Of a stretch of 64,000 nt of DNA, positions 41,898-51,768 are shown piece by piece (the stretch's first letter is position 1; every line of letters starts with the position of its first letter). The notes under the pieces were generated by a model. The model ran no database searches and had not been told where the DNA came from. It saw only the letters and a program-made list of their open reading frames with translations. The stretch comes from CAJXQU01 sp965223825 (GTDB lineage Bacteria > Pseudomonadota > Gammaproteobacteria > CAJXQU01). Where the stretch lies: NCBI GenBank assembly GCA_965223825.1, contig OZ245018.1:1426001-1490000 (forward strand). Direction: 5' to 3'. A program made the position numbers and the translations under genes.

Positions 41898-42449
41898 TCA
41901 GTGACGAACGGGTCGTTTTTGTAGTTTTCGCTGTAAAGTTCGACGGTGCATTCCTAGGCGTCGCGCGGCTTCTGAGATATTTCCTTCACATTCCGTTAGG
42001 ACTTTTTGAATATGTTCCCATTCTAAGCGGTTTACGGAAATCGGTTTTTCCGCGATCGGTATATTCGAGTCGCCACTCTGTTTTTCAAACGCAGTGACGA
42101 TTTCATCGGCATCTGCTGGTTTAGTCAGGTAGTGGATCGCGCCGAGTTTGATCGCTTCCACTGCCGTCGAAATACTCGCATACCCAGTTAGGACAATGGT
42201 GCGGCAATCAGGAAATGCAGTGTGTAGTGCGGAAACCAGTTCCAGCCCAGATGGCCCAGACATGCGTAAATCGACGACTGCATATGCCGGTGGATGTTGA
42301 TCGAGCAAAGCCAATGCGGATGGCACATCATGTGCCGTTGTGACGTGAAAGCCTCGATCAGTAAGCGCGTCTGCCAGTACATCTGTAAAAATAGGGTCGT
42401 CATCGACGAGGAGTAAGTTATTCTCTGCAGCCATTTTTCTTTCCGTCAT
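41898..42449 (-). CDS. RegA/PrrA/ActR-family redox response regulator
   Basis: 183 residues: receiver domain with D60 phospho-acceptor (YAVVDLRMSGPSGLELV), a short linker, and a Fis-type HTH (ISEAARRLGMHRRTLQRKLQ). This compact two-domain layout without an AAA+ module is typical of RegA/PrrA/ActR/RoxR. Its ATG overlaps the kinase stop by 4 bp, so kinase and regulator are one operon. It controls energy metabolism in response to quinone or redox state in relatives; the adjacent divergent cytochrome c could be a target. Confidence 0.93.
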   Translation of the reverse strand: MTERKMAAENNLLLVDDDPIFTDVLADALTDRGFHVTTAHDVPSALALLDQHPPAYAVVDLRMSGPSGLELVSALHTAFPDCRTIVLTGYASISTAVEAIKLGAIHYLTKPADADEIVTAFEKQSGDSNIPIAEKPISVNRLEWEHIQKVLTECEGNISEAARRLGMHRRTLQRKLQKRPVRH

Positions 42450-43744
42450 GCTGGTATTTCTTCCGCACGAATGCGATCAAGAGGGATGATTATCGTTGCG
42501 ATCACGCCGGGTTGTTCAGATCGGTTAATTAATGTTAGATCACCCCCCAAACGTGCCAGTGTCGAGCGGGCGAGATAAACGCCCAAACCAAGTCCCGATT
42601 GTGCCGCCTTGGTGGTTAGGAAAGGTTCTTCCCCCAGTCTTGATAATAATGCGTCGCTCAAGCCGGGACCGTAATCCGTAATAATTATGTCAAGTTGCTG
42701 ATCATCCCAATGTGCGCTTACATCGACTTCCGCAAGCGGATCATTCGCTGCCTCTGCTGCGTTGTTAAGCACATTGACAATAGACTGAGAAATCGTGCGA
42801 TCGGTGATCACGGCAGGCGAGGGCAGTTGACCATTTAGGTCCAGCTTGAGATTGATCGTCGGGCGTAACCCACGCCATTCCTCAAATAATTCGGTCAACC
42901 AACGATCCAGCGGTTGTGGCCGGCCTGCATCGGCTTGTGATTGTCCAGCTGTGGCGGCCATTGTTGATAAAATGCCTTTGCAACGATCAACTTGGCTGCG
43001 TAACAAACCCAGTTTCTTTTTTAATTTTGGATCGGCGGCGTACGCTTTTTCCAAATCCTTCGAGAGGATCGCGATCGTACTGAGTGGAGTGCCGAGTTCA
43101 TGTGCGGTGCCTGCAGCTAATGCACCGAGAGCAGCTATTTTTTCCGCTTCTAACCCACGTTCGCGTGCTTCGGCGAGGAGCTGATCGCGCGTGCGTAAAC
43201 TCATACCGATGCGTGTCACAAAATATGCTACGAGGCCGGCTGAAAGCAAAAATCCGCACCACATTCCCCAAATGTGTAACGTAAAACCATGACCATGATG
43301 TTGCCAGATCTGCATCGGGTTGTGTTGCCACATCAAGCCGCTATAGGCGATTACCGCTGCGATCGCGATGACGCCTATATGCAGTGGGCGAAGCAGTGCC
43401 GCTGCAAACGTTACGGGCAACATATATAAAGAGACAAATGGGTTCGATGAACCTCCGGTGTAATACAACAACAAGGTCAGAAAAAAAATGTCGGTCATCA
43501 ACTGCAAGAAGACGAAATTACTGTTGATCGATGACTGACGTTTTGCCCAAAGCGTGCTGAACAGGGTGACGATACCGAGTGATAGCATGATCAAAAACAC
43601 CGGTGTGATCGGAAATGCTTCATCACTGACGCGCATTAAAATCCACAGAATGATGACGTGTCCCCAAAAGGCGATGGATCGCAAAACGACGGCGTAATGC
43701 AGGCTGAGACGTGAAAGTTCGTGGGAGCGTTCGGGCGAGATCAT
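42446..43744 (-). CDS. RegB/PrrB-family redox sensor histidine kinase
   Basis: 432 residues with six N-terminal membrane helices. The ubiquinone-sensing heptapeptide GGSSNPF lies between helices (about residues 97-103), and the H-box reads AAGTAHELGTPLSTIAILSK (phospho-His ~217). The N-box is INVLNNAAEAAND and the ATP-lid includes ITDYGPGLS and GLGLGVYLARSTLARLGGDL. Both GGxxNPF and HELGTP identify RegB-type kinases. It probably responds to the redox state of the quinone pool and phosphorylates the downstream regulator. Confidence 0.94.
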   Translation of the reverse strand: MISPERSHELSRLSLHYAVVLRSIAFWGHVIILWILMRVSDEAFPITPVFLIMLSLGIVTLFSTLWAKRQSSINSNFVFLQLMTDIFFLTLLLYYTGGSSNPFVSLYMLPVTFAAALLRPLHIGVIAIAAVIAYSGLMWQHNPMQIWQHHGHGFTLHIWGMWCGFLLSAGLVAYFVTRIGMSLRTRDQLLAEARERGLEAEKIAALGALAAGTAHELGTPLSTIAILSKDLEKAYAADPKLKKKLGLLRSQVDRCKGILSTMAATAGQSQADAGRPQPLDRWLTELFEEWRGLRPTINLKLDLNGQLPSPAVITDRTISQSIVNVLNNAAEAANDPLAEVDVSAHWDDQQLDIIITDYGPGLSDALLSRLGEEPFLTTKAAQSGLGLGVYLARSTLARLGGDLTLINRSEQPGVIATIIIPLDRIRAEEIPA

Positions 43745-43899
43745 AAATGCACTTTAGCATGACCATCGCTAGGCTCAACTGCGACAGAATGCCGCATGCG
43801 ACAACGTGTCACATTGTTTGCTGCGGGTCGCATCCTCATACTTAAATCCTCTAATAAATATAAAAGTATTGAGATGAAGTTAAAGAGGTTAAAAATAAA

Positions 43900-44352
43900 A
43901 TGAACAAGATCATTATGCTTAGCGGTCTCGGTTTGATCGCCAGTATGAATTTAGCATACGCCGCGCACGAACCCCGCATTGATGATGCGGGCGATGCGCC
44001 AGAATACACAGTCAATTGCGTGGCAGACGCAACGGATGCAACAGGTTGCGAAGTCGACAAGGGGACTTATGTCGGTTGGCGTTCGTACGCCACCAATTGT
44101 CAGGTTTGTCATGGCGGTAGCGGTATGGGCAGCACCTTCGCGCCGAATTTGTTAGAACGATTTAACCAAGAAGGTGTTGACTACGGACGTTTTAAATATG
44201 TGATGACACACGGTTATACCGGCCAGATGGGAGCAATGCCTGCGTGGGAAAAGAACCCCGGTGTTATGAAGGATTTAGATAATCTTTATCGTTATTTAAA
44301 AGCGCGCGCCGATGAGAAGCTACCGCAAGGTCGGCCGAAAAGAATGAAATAA
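43900..44352 (+). CDS. Class I c-type cytochrome
   Basis: 150 residues with a signal peptide (MNKIIMLSGLGLIASMNLAY AA) and one haem site, NCQVCHGGSGMGSTFAPNLL, with the methionine axial ligand probably in GYTGQMGAMPAWE. The spacing and YVGWRSYATNCQVCHG resemble c550-type electron carriers of periplasmic quinoprotein dehydrogenases, but no dehydrogenase gene is adjacent. Cysteines outside the haem motif (NCVAD, TGCEV) may form a disulfide. It is divergent from the RegB/RegA operon. Confidence 0.85.
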   Translation: MNKIIMLSGLGLIASMNLAYAAHEPRIDDAGDAPEYTVNCVADATDATGCEVDKGTYVGWRSYATNCQVCHGGSGMGSTFAPNLLERFNQEGVDYGRFKYVMTHGYTGQMGAMPAWEKNPGVMKDLDNLYRYLKARADEKLPQGRPKRMK

Positions 44353-44396
44353 AACGAACTTTCCAAGTACCACTACAGCTTTTTTAGCTGATCATG

Positions 44397-44432
44397 CCGC
44401 TACCCTCTGACTCTCTGGTAGCGGTTTTTTTT
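44397..44432 (+). terminator. Terminator after the cytochrome c gene
   Basis: CCGCTACC (44397-44404) pairs perfectly with GGTAGCGG (44417-44424), followed by eight T. Confidence 0.88.
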
Positions 44433-44554
44433 GCTTGAAATTCGACTAAAGGCAAAAATATCGTTAAATGCAGTCGATCGTATCCCACACGCGGGCCATA
44501 GTTGGGTACACTTTGAAGGATAAGAATTTATTCAAAAACGTTACGGAAAACGTC

Positions 44555-45478
44555 ATGAAAAAAGTGATCACTTTACTCCTTACGATCTGCCTGAGTTTAC
44601 TACATACCACTGCTCGTGCTGAACGTGCCTCACTAATCGTTGATCTAAAGTCCGGTGCAGTCTTGCACGCACATTCAGCGAACCGCATCAGTTATCCGGC
44701 ATCATTAACCAAACTCATGACGCTTTATCTGCTGTTTGATGGTTTAGATAAGCGCAAATTAGATCTCTCAGATTCCTTTGTCGTTTCCAAATTTGCCGCC
44801 GCTCAAACAGGATCGCGCATGGGATTGAAAGCGGGAAACAAACTGACGGTCGAACAGATCATTCTTGCCTTAATCGTCGTTTCCGCAAATGACGCTGCAG
44901 TGGTTGCGGCTGAGGCGATCAGCGGTTCCGAAGTGGATTTTGCGAAACGCATGAATCTTCGTGCGAAATTGCTCGGTATGAAAAATACGCATTTTCGAAA
45001 TGCATCGGGTTTACCTGACCCAGAGCAGGTGACCACTGCGCGTGATCTTGCCGTATTAGGAATGGCTATTTACGCGCGATTCCCTGAATATTTTCCGTTA
45101 TTTGCTTCACCGACATTTACGTACGGCAAACGTACATGGCGTACGCACAACCATTTTATGCGGCAATTTGCGGGGGCAGGTGGTATGAAAACCGGTTACA
45201 CCTGCGCTTCCGGCTATAATTTGGTCTCCACGGTCAAACGAAAACGGGAGCAGTTGCTTGGGGTCATTCTCGGAGAGCCGACACGAACAGGACGCGATGC
45301 GCATATGCATAGGTTGATGAATAAAGTGCTCGCGGCGGGCCCAAAATCGAATGATCGCATCACACTAAATGAACTGCGTTATCATCGTGATCAGGGGCAT
45401 AAAGATAGTTTAAACACCGTACCCCTCGCCGCGCATTGTCGTTCAATGGGAAACGCCTTGGTTGCAAAACACCCTTAA
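44555..45478 (+). CDS. D-alanyl-D-alanine carboxypeptidase (DacA/PBP5-like)
   Basis: 307 residues from ATG 44555 (signal peptide MKKVITLLLTICLSLLHTTA RA); the frame is open further upstream but without a signal. Penicillin-binding motifs are complete: SxxK at S50-L-T-K53 (SYPASLTKLMT), SxN in VVSANDAAV, and KTG in GGMKTGYTCASGYN. It trims the terminal D-Ala from peptidoglycan pentapeptides in the periplasm. It lacks a long C-terminal beta domain and amphipathic anchor, so it is shorter than classical PBP5 and may be soluble. Confidence 0.93.
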   Translation: MKKVITLLLTICLSLLHTTARAERASLIVDLKSGAVLHAHSANRISYPASLTKLMTLYLLFDGLDKRKLDLSDSFVVSKFAAAQTGSRMGLKAGNKLTVEQIILALIVVSANDAAVVAAEAISGSEVDFAKRMNLRAKLLGMKNTHFRNASGLPDPEQVTTARDLAVLGMAIYARFPEYFPLFASPTFTYGKRTWRTHNHFMRQFAGAGGMKTGYTCASGYNLVSTVKRKREQLLGVILGEPTRTGRDAHMHRLMNKVLAAGPKSNDRITLNELRYHRDQGHKDSLNTVPLAAHCRSMGNALVAKHP

Positions 45479-45647
45479 GGTTGTATCGATCCATCGCTGT
45501 AATTTCCCAATACTTGTTGCTGCTTCCAAACAACAATAAATCATCCAATGCGCTAAAAAGCTAGAGACAATCCTCGCCCGATCACAATCGAATTCAGCTA
45601 TAATCGGCGACCATGAATTCATCGCAACAATCGGGCTGTTTACTGGC

Positions 45648-47051
45648 ATGATCGAATCACGTCAAGCTAACAAAACAACCGGGGAAATTTATAGCGTCAC
45701 ACAGCTTAATCGTGCCGTTAAAGGATTGATTGAGTCGCAATTCCCGCTGATCTGGATTGAAGGTGAGATTAGTAATCTTGCGCGCCCTGGCTCTGGCCAT
45801 ATCTATTTTTCATTGAAAGATTCGCAATCACAAGTGCGTTGCGCCATGTTCCGTGGTAAAAATTCCTTACTACGTTTTCGTCCTGAGAACGGTATGCAGG
45901 TCTTGATTTTTGCGCGCGTGAGTTTGTATGAAGGGCGTGGAGAATTTCAACTGATTGCTGAACGCATGGAGCCATCTGGCGAGGGTGCACTACAACTGGC
46001 CTTTGAGCAGCTAAAAACGCGACTCGGGCAAGAAGGGTTGTTTGATGCAGAACGGAAACGTGATTTGCCGGAGTATCCTTCTCGTGTTGGTGTAGTTACT
46101 TCGCCTTCTGGTGCGGCGATTAAAGACATATTAAGTGTGCTTAAACGGCGTTTCCCATTGGTTGAAGTCATTATTTACCCGACCTTGGTGCAAGGCGAAG
46201 GCGCAGCGGAAAATATTGCACGTATGATTACGCTCGCGAACACACGTGCAGAATGTGATCTATTGCTTGTCAGCCGCGGTGGTGGTTCGTTGGAAGATTT
46301 ATGGTCGTTCAACGAGGAATGCGTAGCTCGAGCGATTGATGCGTCTGAGTTGCCTGTTGTCAGTGGTGTCGGGCATGAGATAGATTTTACGATCGCGGAT
46401 TTTGTTGCGGACGTCCGAGCGCCTACACCTTCGGCTGCTGCCGAACTGATTAGTCCGAACCAGACGGAACTCAATCAAACGTTTGCCTCGTATGAAGCGT
46501 GGTTTAAGGAGCAGATGCAACGCGTCATCCAACACGCAACCCAGAACGTGACTTGGTTAGAGAAAAGGCTGGTTTCGCCACAACAACGCGTTGAAACGTT
46601 GTCACAACGTGCAGATGAAATCACAGCGCGGTTAAATAACGCCATGCGATCACTACTCTTTCAGCAGAAGGCAGCCTTGTCTGATCAGACGTCGCGCTTA
46701 CGTGCAATGACGCCGCTGAATCAGATCGTCTTTAAACGTCAAACAACGACTGATCTTTCTCGTCGATTGCAGCGCGTTGTCGAGGCGAAGCTTCAAGGCG
46801 AACAGGCTCGTTTTAACCATGCCGCACGTGCGTTAAATGCCGTGAGTCCGCTTGCAACTTTAGAACGCGGTTACGCTATTGTTCAAACTCAACAAAAAAC
46901 ACTAGTCAGAAGGGCCGATGAGGTGAAGATCGGTGATCTGGTGCATACGCGTTTATCAGATGGCACTTTGTTGTGTGAAGTGAAAGAAAGCGTGGCACAA
47001 GCGTCAAATGAGATTATGGAGGGAAAGCAAAATGCAGTTAAGCCTGAGTAA
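45648..47051 (+). CDS. xseA: Exodeoxyribonuclease VII large subunit
   Basis: 467 residues: N-terminal OB-fold (YSVTQLNRAVKGLIE, LIWIEGEISNLARPGSGHIY), then the catalytic domain (RVGVVTSPSGAAIKDILSVL, DLLLVSRGGGSLEDLWSFNE, VVSGVGHEIDFTIADFVADV, RAPTPSAAAELISP) and a coiled coil. With XseB (not in this window) it degrades single-stranded DNA in both directions. The 3' end overlaps the start of the M23 peptidase. Confidence 0.97.
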   Translation: MIESRQANKTTGEIYSVTQLNRAVKGLIESQFPLIWIEGEISNLARPGSGHIYFSLKDSQSQVRCAMFRGKNSLLRFRPENGMQVLIFARVSLYEGRGEFQLIAERMEPSGEGALQLAFEQLKTRLGQEGLFDAERKRDLPEYPSRVGVVTSPSGAAIKDILSVLKRRFPLVEVIIYPTLVQGEGAAENIARMITLANTRAECDLLLVSRGGGSLEDLWSFNEECVARAIDASELPVVSGVGHEIDFTIADFVADVRAPTPSAAAELISPNQTELNQTFASYEAWFKEQMQRVIQHATQNVTWLEKRLVSPQQRVETLSQRADEITARLNNAMRSLLFQQKAALSDQTSRLRAMTPLNQIVFKRQTTTDLSRRLQRVVEAKLQGEQARFNHAARALNAVSPLATLERGYAIVQTQQKTLVRRADEVKIGDLVHTRLSDGTLLCEVKESVAQASNEIMEGKQNAVKPE

Positions 47052-47868
47052 AACAGCACAGGGACTATTATTGTTAAGCACATTCTGGCTGCCATATGCT
47101 CTGGCTGCCGCGACTTTTCCTGCGGGGAGCAATGTCCCTGGAGGTGTCGCTGTTATTTCTATTCGTGCCGCATCTGAGCCAGTTGCACACTATTCCAATA
47201 ATCGTGTCATGGTGTTTGCCGAAGGTGCTGTCTGGCGTGCGGTGGTGGGGATCCCGCTAGATGCAAAACCTGGCACCCACGAACTTAACGTGCGTGATGA
47301 TCAGGGCGCTGCTATTTATCATTTTACGGTGTTAGATAAAGACTACGAAGAGCAATACCTCACGATCAAGAATAAACGTAAGGTCAACCCAAACCCGGAT
47401 GATATGGCACGAATCAATCGCGAAACGCCACTGATCAAAGCGGCAAAGAAATTTTGGAGTGAGACTAGCAAACCTGAACTGTCGCTGATTCAACCTGTGC
47501 AAGGCCGATACAGCAGTCCATTTGGCTTAAAGCGATTTTATAATGAACAACCACGATCACCACACTCAGGATTGGATATTGCCGCCCCGACAGGCACTCC
47601 AATCAAGGCAGCAGCAGCCGGACGTGTGATCAATACAGGTGAGTATTTTTTTAACGGGGGCACGGTTTTTGTTGATCACGGGCAAGGGTTTTTAACCATG
47701 TATTGTCACATGAGCGCGATAGATGTTGGACAAGGTGATGAGCTGAAAGCGGGAGATATCATCGGTAAAGTGGGTGCAACCGGCCGCGTGACCGGGCCAC
47801 ACCTTCACTGGAGTGTCATACTCAATAACACGATGGTTGATCCACTATTATTTATGCACAAACCTTAA
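47032..47868 (+). CDS. M23-family (LytM) metallopeptidase
   Basis: 278 residues from ATG 47032 (GAGGGAAAG upstream), overlapping xseA by 20 bp. It has a signal peptide ending ALAAAT, an N-terminal beta domain, then a LytM endopeptidase domain with zinc ligands in PHSGLDIAAPTGTPI (HxxxD) and GPHLHWSVI (HxH), plus TVFVDHGQGFLTMYCHMS. It probably cleaves peptidoglycan cross-links or activates an amidase. Catalytic residues are complete. Confidence 0.94.
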   Translation: MQLSLSKTAQGLLLLSTFWLPYALAAATFPAGSNVPGGVAVISIRAASEPVAHYSNNRVMVFAEGAVWRAVVGIPLDAKPGTHELNVRDDQGAAIYHFTVLDKDYEEQYLTIKNKRKVNPNPDDMARINRETPLIKAAKKFWSETSKPELSLIQPVQGRYSSPFGLKRFYNEQPRSPHSGLDIAAPTGTPIKAAAAGRVINTGEYFFNGGTVFVDHGQGFLTMYCHMSAIDVGQGDELKAGDIIGKVGATGRVTGPHLHWSVILNNTMVDPLLFMHKP

Positions 47869-47957
47869 TCTTAAGCGCCTTCACACAACATTTATTCAAG
47901 TTTTGTTCCAGACATAATTTATTGCCAGTCAAAATGTGCAGTTCAGTCTCGTATTGT

Positions 47958-47965
47958 GCTATAAT
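47958..47965 (+). promoter_or_regulatory. Probable gyrA promoter, extended -10
   Basis: TGCTATAAT is a consensus -10 with TG extension about 80 bp before gyrA; the -35 is weak. Confidence 0.6.
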
Positions 47966-48045
47966 TTTCCGATTGTACGACCAACAAAAATAAAGACCGA
48001 ATTATTTTATATTTCAGGTAAATAACAGGGATTCATCAGGCATCT

Positions 48046-50670
48046 ATGGCCGATTTCGCGAAGCATCTCTCACAAATAAACATCGAAGATGAAATGAAGC
48101 AGTCGTATCTCGATTACGCAATGAGCGTGATCGTGGGTCGAGCACTGCCAGATGCCCGTGATGGGCTAAAACCCGTTCATCGTCGCTCGTTGTATGCCAT
48201 GTACGAGCAGAACAACGATTGGAATAAGCCTTATAAAAAATCCGCGCGTATTGTCGGTGACGTAATGGGTAAATATCACCCGCATGGTGACAGCGCTATT
48301 TACGACACCATCGTCCGTATGGCCCAACCATTCTCACTACGCTATATGTTGGTCGACGGCCAAGGTAACTTTGGCTCCGTTGACGGTGATTCTCCTGCAG
48401 CGATGCGTTATACCGAAGTTCGTATGGCGAAGATCGCACACGAAATGTTAGCGGACATCGACAAAGAAACGGTCGATTTCGCACCAAATTACGATGAATC
48501 TGAACACGAACCGACGGTTTTCCCGACAAAAATTCCTAATCTACTGATCAATGGATCAAGCGGTATCGCGGTCGGTATGGCGACGAATATTCCGCCGCAT
48601 AACCTGACTGAAGTCATCACGGCATGTATTGCGTTGATCGACGAACCGACACTGACGATAGATGATCTGATGCAGTACATTCCCGGGCCGGATTTTCCGA
48701 CGCAAGGCATCATCAATGGCGCTTCGGGCATTCGTGAAGCGTACCACACGGGGCGTGGTCGAATTTACATCCGTGCAAGGGTTGAGATTGAGCTCGAGGA
48801 TGACGGTAATTCCCGCATCATCGTGGGTGAGTTACCGTATCAAGTGAACAAAGCACGCTTGGTCGAAAAGATCGCTGAGCTGGTTAAAGAGAAAAAAATC
48901 GAAGGGATCCGTGAGCTACGTGATGAGTCTGATAAAGACGGCATGCGTTTAGTGATTGAGTTAAAACGAGGTGAAACGCCAGAAGTTCTTCTCAATAACC
49001 TCTACAAACAAACTTCGATGCAGGTGGTCTTTGGGATTAACTGCGTTGCACTGGTTGAGAATCAACCACGCTTATTAAATCTTAAAGAGCTCCTTGATGC
49101 CTTCATTCGTCACCGCCGTGAAGTTATTACACGTCGAACGATTTTTGAATTACGCAAAGCCCGTGAACGTGCTCACATCTTGGAAGGGCTGGCTGTTGCA
49201 CTCGCTAACATTGATCCGATTATTGAATTAATTAAAGCCTCACCGAATTCTGCGGAAGCAAAACAAGGTTTACTTGCTCAACATTGGGCACCTGGCGTCG
49301 TGACAGATATGTTGCAACGCGCTGGTGCCGACGCATCACGTCCTGAACAACTGGGACCTGAATTTGGTTTGACCGAAGCGGGTTACCAATTATCGGAAGC
49401 TCAAGCGCAAGCAATTTTGGATTTGCGTTTACATCGTCTCACTGGATTAGAACAAGATAAGATCATTGAGGAATACAAAGCGTTATTAGATGTTATTGAT
49501 GATCTACTCGATATTCTTGCTCGACCAGAACGTTTGATGCAGGTCATTCGTGATGAGCTGGATGAAATTAGAACCAATTTCGGTGATCAGCGGCGCACAG
49601 AAATTCTTGATACCAGGCTCGATCTCAGTTTGGAAGATCTAATCACCGAAGAAGATATGGTTGTGACCTTATCGCACGCCGGTTATGTAAAAGCACAATC
49701 ACTTGAGCTGTATCGATCACAACGACGTGGTGGTAAAGGTAAAGCTGCGACTACGATGAAAGAAGAAGATTTTGTTGATCATCTTTTCATCGCAAATACG
49801 CACGATACGATTTTGTGCTTCTCTAGCGCCGGCAAAGTCTACTGGAAAAAAGTCTACGAGATCCCGCAAGCTGGACGCACGGCACGTGGCAAACCCATCG
49901 TGAACATTTTACCGCTAGAAGAAGGTGAGCAGATCACGAGTGTTTTGCCGGTTAAAGAGTTTACCGAAGACAGCTTTGTGTTCATGGCGACACGTAATGG
50001 CACCGTTAAGAAAACATCCTTAATGGATTTCTCACGTCCACGTGCGAGCGGCATTATTGCGCTGGATCTGGATGGGGATGACCGTCTTGTTGGCGTAGCC
50101 TTAACGGATGGTGAAAGTAATGTCATGTTATTTAGTAGTTCTGGTAAAGGCATTCACTTTAAAGAAGGTGATGTTCGTCCAATGGGGCGAACGGCTCGCG
50201 GAGTCCGTGGTATTCGTCTTGCTGAAGGACAATTTGTTATTGCCCTGATCATCGTAGATGGTGAGGGTAAAATCCTTACTGCGACTAAGAATGGTTTTGG
50301 TAAGCGCACTAAAGTGGATGAGTTTACTCTCCAAGGCCGTGGTGGACAGGGGGTGATCGCAATTCAAACCAGTGAACGAAACGGTGACGTTGTCGGCGCA
50401 GTACTGGTGAATGATGAAGATGAAATTATGCTCATCAGCGATGGTGGGACGCTGGTGAGAACACCGGTTGCCGATGTTTCTGTGATTGGACGTAATACGC
50501 AAGGCGTTAGTCTGATCCGGCTATCAAAAGGTGAAGGGTTAGTTGGTTTGGAGCGTGTTGCTGATGTCGGTGTCGATGAAAACGCCGATGCTGAAAATAT
50601 GGCTGGCGAGAAGGCCCCATCGGGTAATAATACAGAGCATGATGCACCTGATCGGGGCATCGAGGACTAA
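48046..50670 (+). CDS. gyrA: DNA gyrase subunit A
   Basis: 874 residues. The winged-helix/tower breakage-reunion domain has active-site Tyr122 (AAMRYTEVRM) and a quinolone-resistance region numbered as in E. coli with S83 and D87 both wild type (HPHGDSAIYDTIVRM). The C-terminal beta-pinwheel carries the GyrA-box QRRGGKGKAATT, which distinguishes it from ParC. The acidic C-terminal tail is normal. It introduces negative supercoils with GyrB. It heads a run of aromatic-amino-acid genes; serC, often next in related genomes, is absent. Confidence 0.98.
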   Translation: MADFAKHLSQINIEDEMKQSYLDYAMSVIVGRALPDARDGLKPVHRRSLYAMYEQNNDWNKPYKKSARIVGDVMGKYHPHGDSAIYDTIVRMAQPFSLRYMLVDGQGNFGSVDGDSPAAMRYTEVRMAKIAHEMLADIDKETVDFAPNYDESEHEPTVFPTKIPNLLINGSSGIAVGMATNIPPHNLTEVITACIALIDEPTLTIDDLMQYIPGPDFPTQGIINGASGIREAYHTGRGRIYIRARVEIELEDDGNSRIIVGELPYQVNKARLVEKIAELVKEKKIEGIRELRDESDKDGMRLVIELKRGETPEVLLNNLYKQTSMQVVFGINCVALVENQPRLLNLKELLDAFIRHRREVITRRTIFELRKARERAHILEGLAVALANIDPIIELIKASPNSAEAKQGLLAQHWAPGVVTDMLQRAGADASRPEQLGPEFGLTEAGYQLSEAQAQAILDLRLHRLTGLEQDKIIEEYKALLDVIDDLLDILARPERLMQVIRDELDEIRTNFGDQRRTEILDTRLDLSLEDLITEEDMVVTLSHAGYVKAQSLELYRSQRRGGKGKAATTMKEEDFVDHLFIANTHDTILCFSSAGKVYWKKVYEIPQAGRTARGKPIVNILPLEEGEQITSVLPVKEFTEDSFVFMATRNGTVKKTSLMDFSRPRASGIIALDLDGDDRLVGVALTDGESNVMLFSSSGKGIHFKEGDVRPMGRTARGVRGIRLAEGQFVIALIIVDGEGKILTATKNGFGKRTKVDEFTLQGRGGQGVIAIQTSERNGDVVGAVLVNDEDEIMLISDGGTLVRTPVADVSVIGRNTQGVSLIRLSKGEGLVGLERVADVGVDENADAENMAGEKAPSGNNTEHDAPDRGIED

Positions 50671-50679
50671 TCATTATTC

Positions 50680-51765
50680 ATGGTCGATCAGGTACTTTTA
50701 AACGAACTTCGAGTTAAAATCGACGAAGTTGACGACAAACTTTTAGAGCTGATCAGTCAGCGTGGCGAGCTTGCACAGACAGTCGCGCAGGCCAAAGGTG
50801 AAGAGCCGGGTCAAGGTGGTTATTATCGGCCTGATCGTGAAGCAAATGTATTACGTCGTATTCTGGCGAAAAATACAGGTCCGCTCAAAGATGAAGAGAT
50901 GGCAAGACTCTTTCGTGAAGTGATGTCAGCCTGTCTCGCGCTAGAACAACCACTCAAGGTTGCATTTCTTGGCCCGGAAGGGACATTTACTCACGGTGCA
51001 GCATTGAAACATTTCGGCCATTCAATCGTCACAGACTCGTTCGATGCAATTGATGAGGTTTTTCGTGAAGTAGAAGCCGGAAGCTGTGATTTCGGTGTCG
51101 TTCCTGTTGAAAACTCTATAGAAGGTGTTGTTAATCATACGTTAGATAGTTTCGTGCGTTCGCCACTGCAAATCTGTGGTGAAGTCGCATTGCGGATTCA
51201 TCACCATTTACTTGCGAAAGACACTGACTTAGAAAAGATCACCCAGGTTGCTGCACATCACCAAGCTCTAGCGCAATGTCGTCAGTGGTTAAACCATAAC
51301 CTCCCCAATGCAGAACGTTTGCCCGTGAGCAGCAACGCTGAAGCGGCACGCCAAGCAGCTGAACGTCCTGGCCTTGCTGCTATTGCTGGTGAATCTGCAG
51401 CGGATCTTTATGGGCTTGATCAGCTTGTAACGAATATTGAGGATGAATCGACGAATACAACGCGATTTCTTATTATTGGTGTGTCTGAAACGGAAGCCAC
51501 GGCTGAAAATAAAACCTCAATTTTATTTTCAACCCACAATAAACCGGGTTCACTTTACCACTCGTTAGCGGTGTTTGATAAACATCAGATCAGCATGGTA
51601 AAAATTGAATCGCGCCCCTCGCGCCAAAGTATGTGGGATTATATTTTCTTTGTGGATATTGAGGGGCATGTGCAGGATACAAAAGTAGCAGCGGCGATCG
51701 AAGATCTGCGTACCGAAACGTCTATGCTGAAAGTGCTGGGCTCCTATCCAAAAGCGGTATTATAA
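50680..51765 (+). CDS. pheA: Chorismate mutase / prephenate dehydratase (P-protein)
   Basis: 361 residues: N-terminal AroQ chorismate mutase (~1-85; LRVKIDEVDDKLLELISQRG), prephenate dehydratase (VAFLGPEGTFTHGAALKHFG, VVPVENSIEGVVNHTLDSFV, NTTRFLIIG) and C-terminal ACT domain (KPGSLYHSLAVFDKHQISMV KIESRP) for phenylalanine feedback. It makes phenylpyruvate from chorismate. It starts 9 bp after gyrA and 3 bp before hisC, so it is part of the operon. Confidence 0.97.
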   Translation: MVDQVLLNELRVKIDEVDDKLLELISQRGELAQTVAQAKGEEPGQGGYYRPDREANVLRRILAKNTGPLKDEEMARLFREVMSACLALEQPLKVAFLGPEGTFTHGAALKHFGHSIVTDSFDAIDEVFREVEAGSCDFGVVPVENSIEGVVNHTLDSFVRSPLQICGEVALRIHHHLLAKDTDLEKITQVAAHHQALAQCRQWLNHNLPNAERLPVSSNAEAARQAAERPGLAAIAGESAADLYGLDQLVTNIEDESTNTTRFLIIGVSETEATAENKTSILFSTHNKPGSLYHSLAVFDKHQISMVKIESRPSRQSMWDYIFFVDIEGHVQDTKVAAAIEDLRTETSMLKVLGSYPKAVL

Positions 51766-51768
51766 GCC

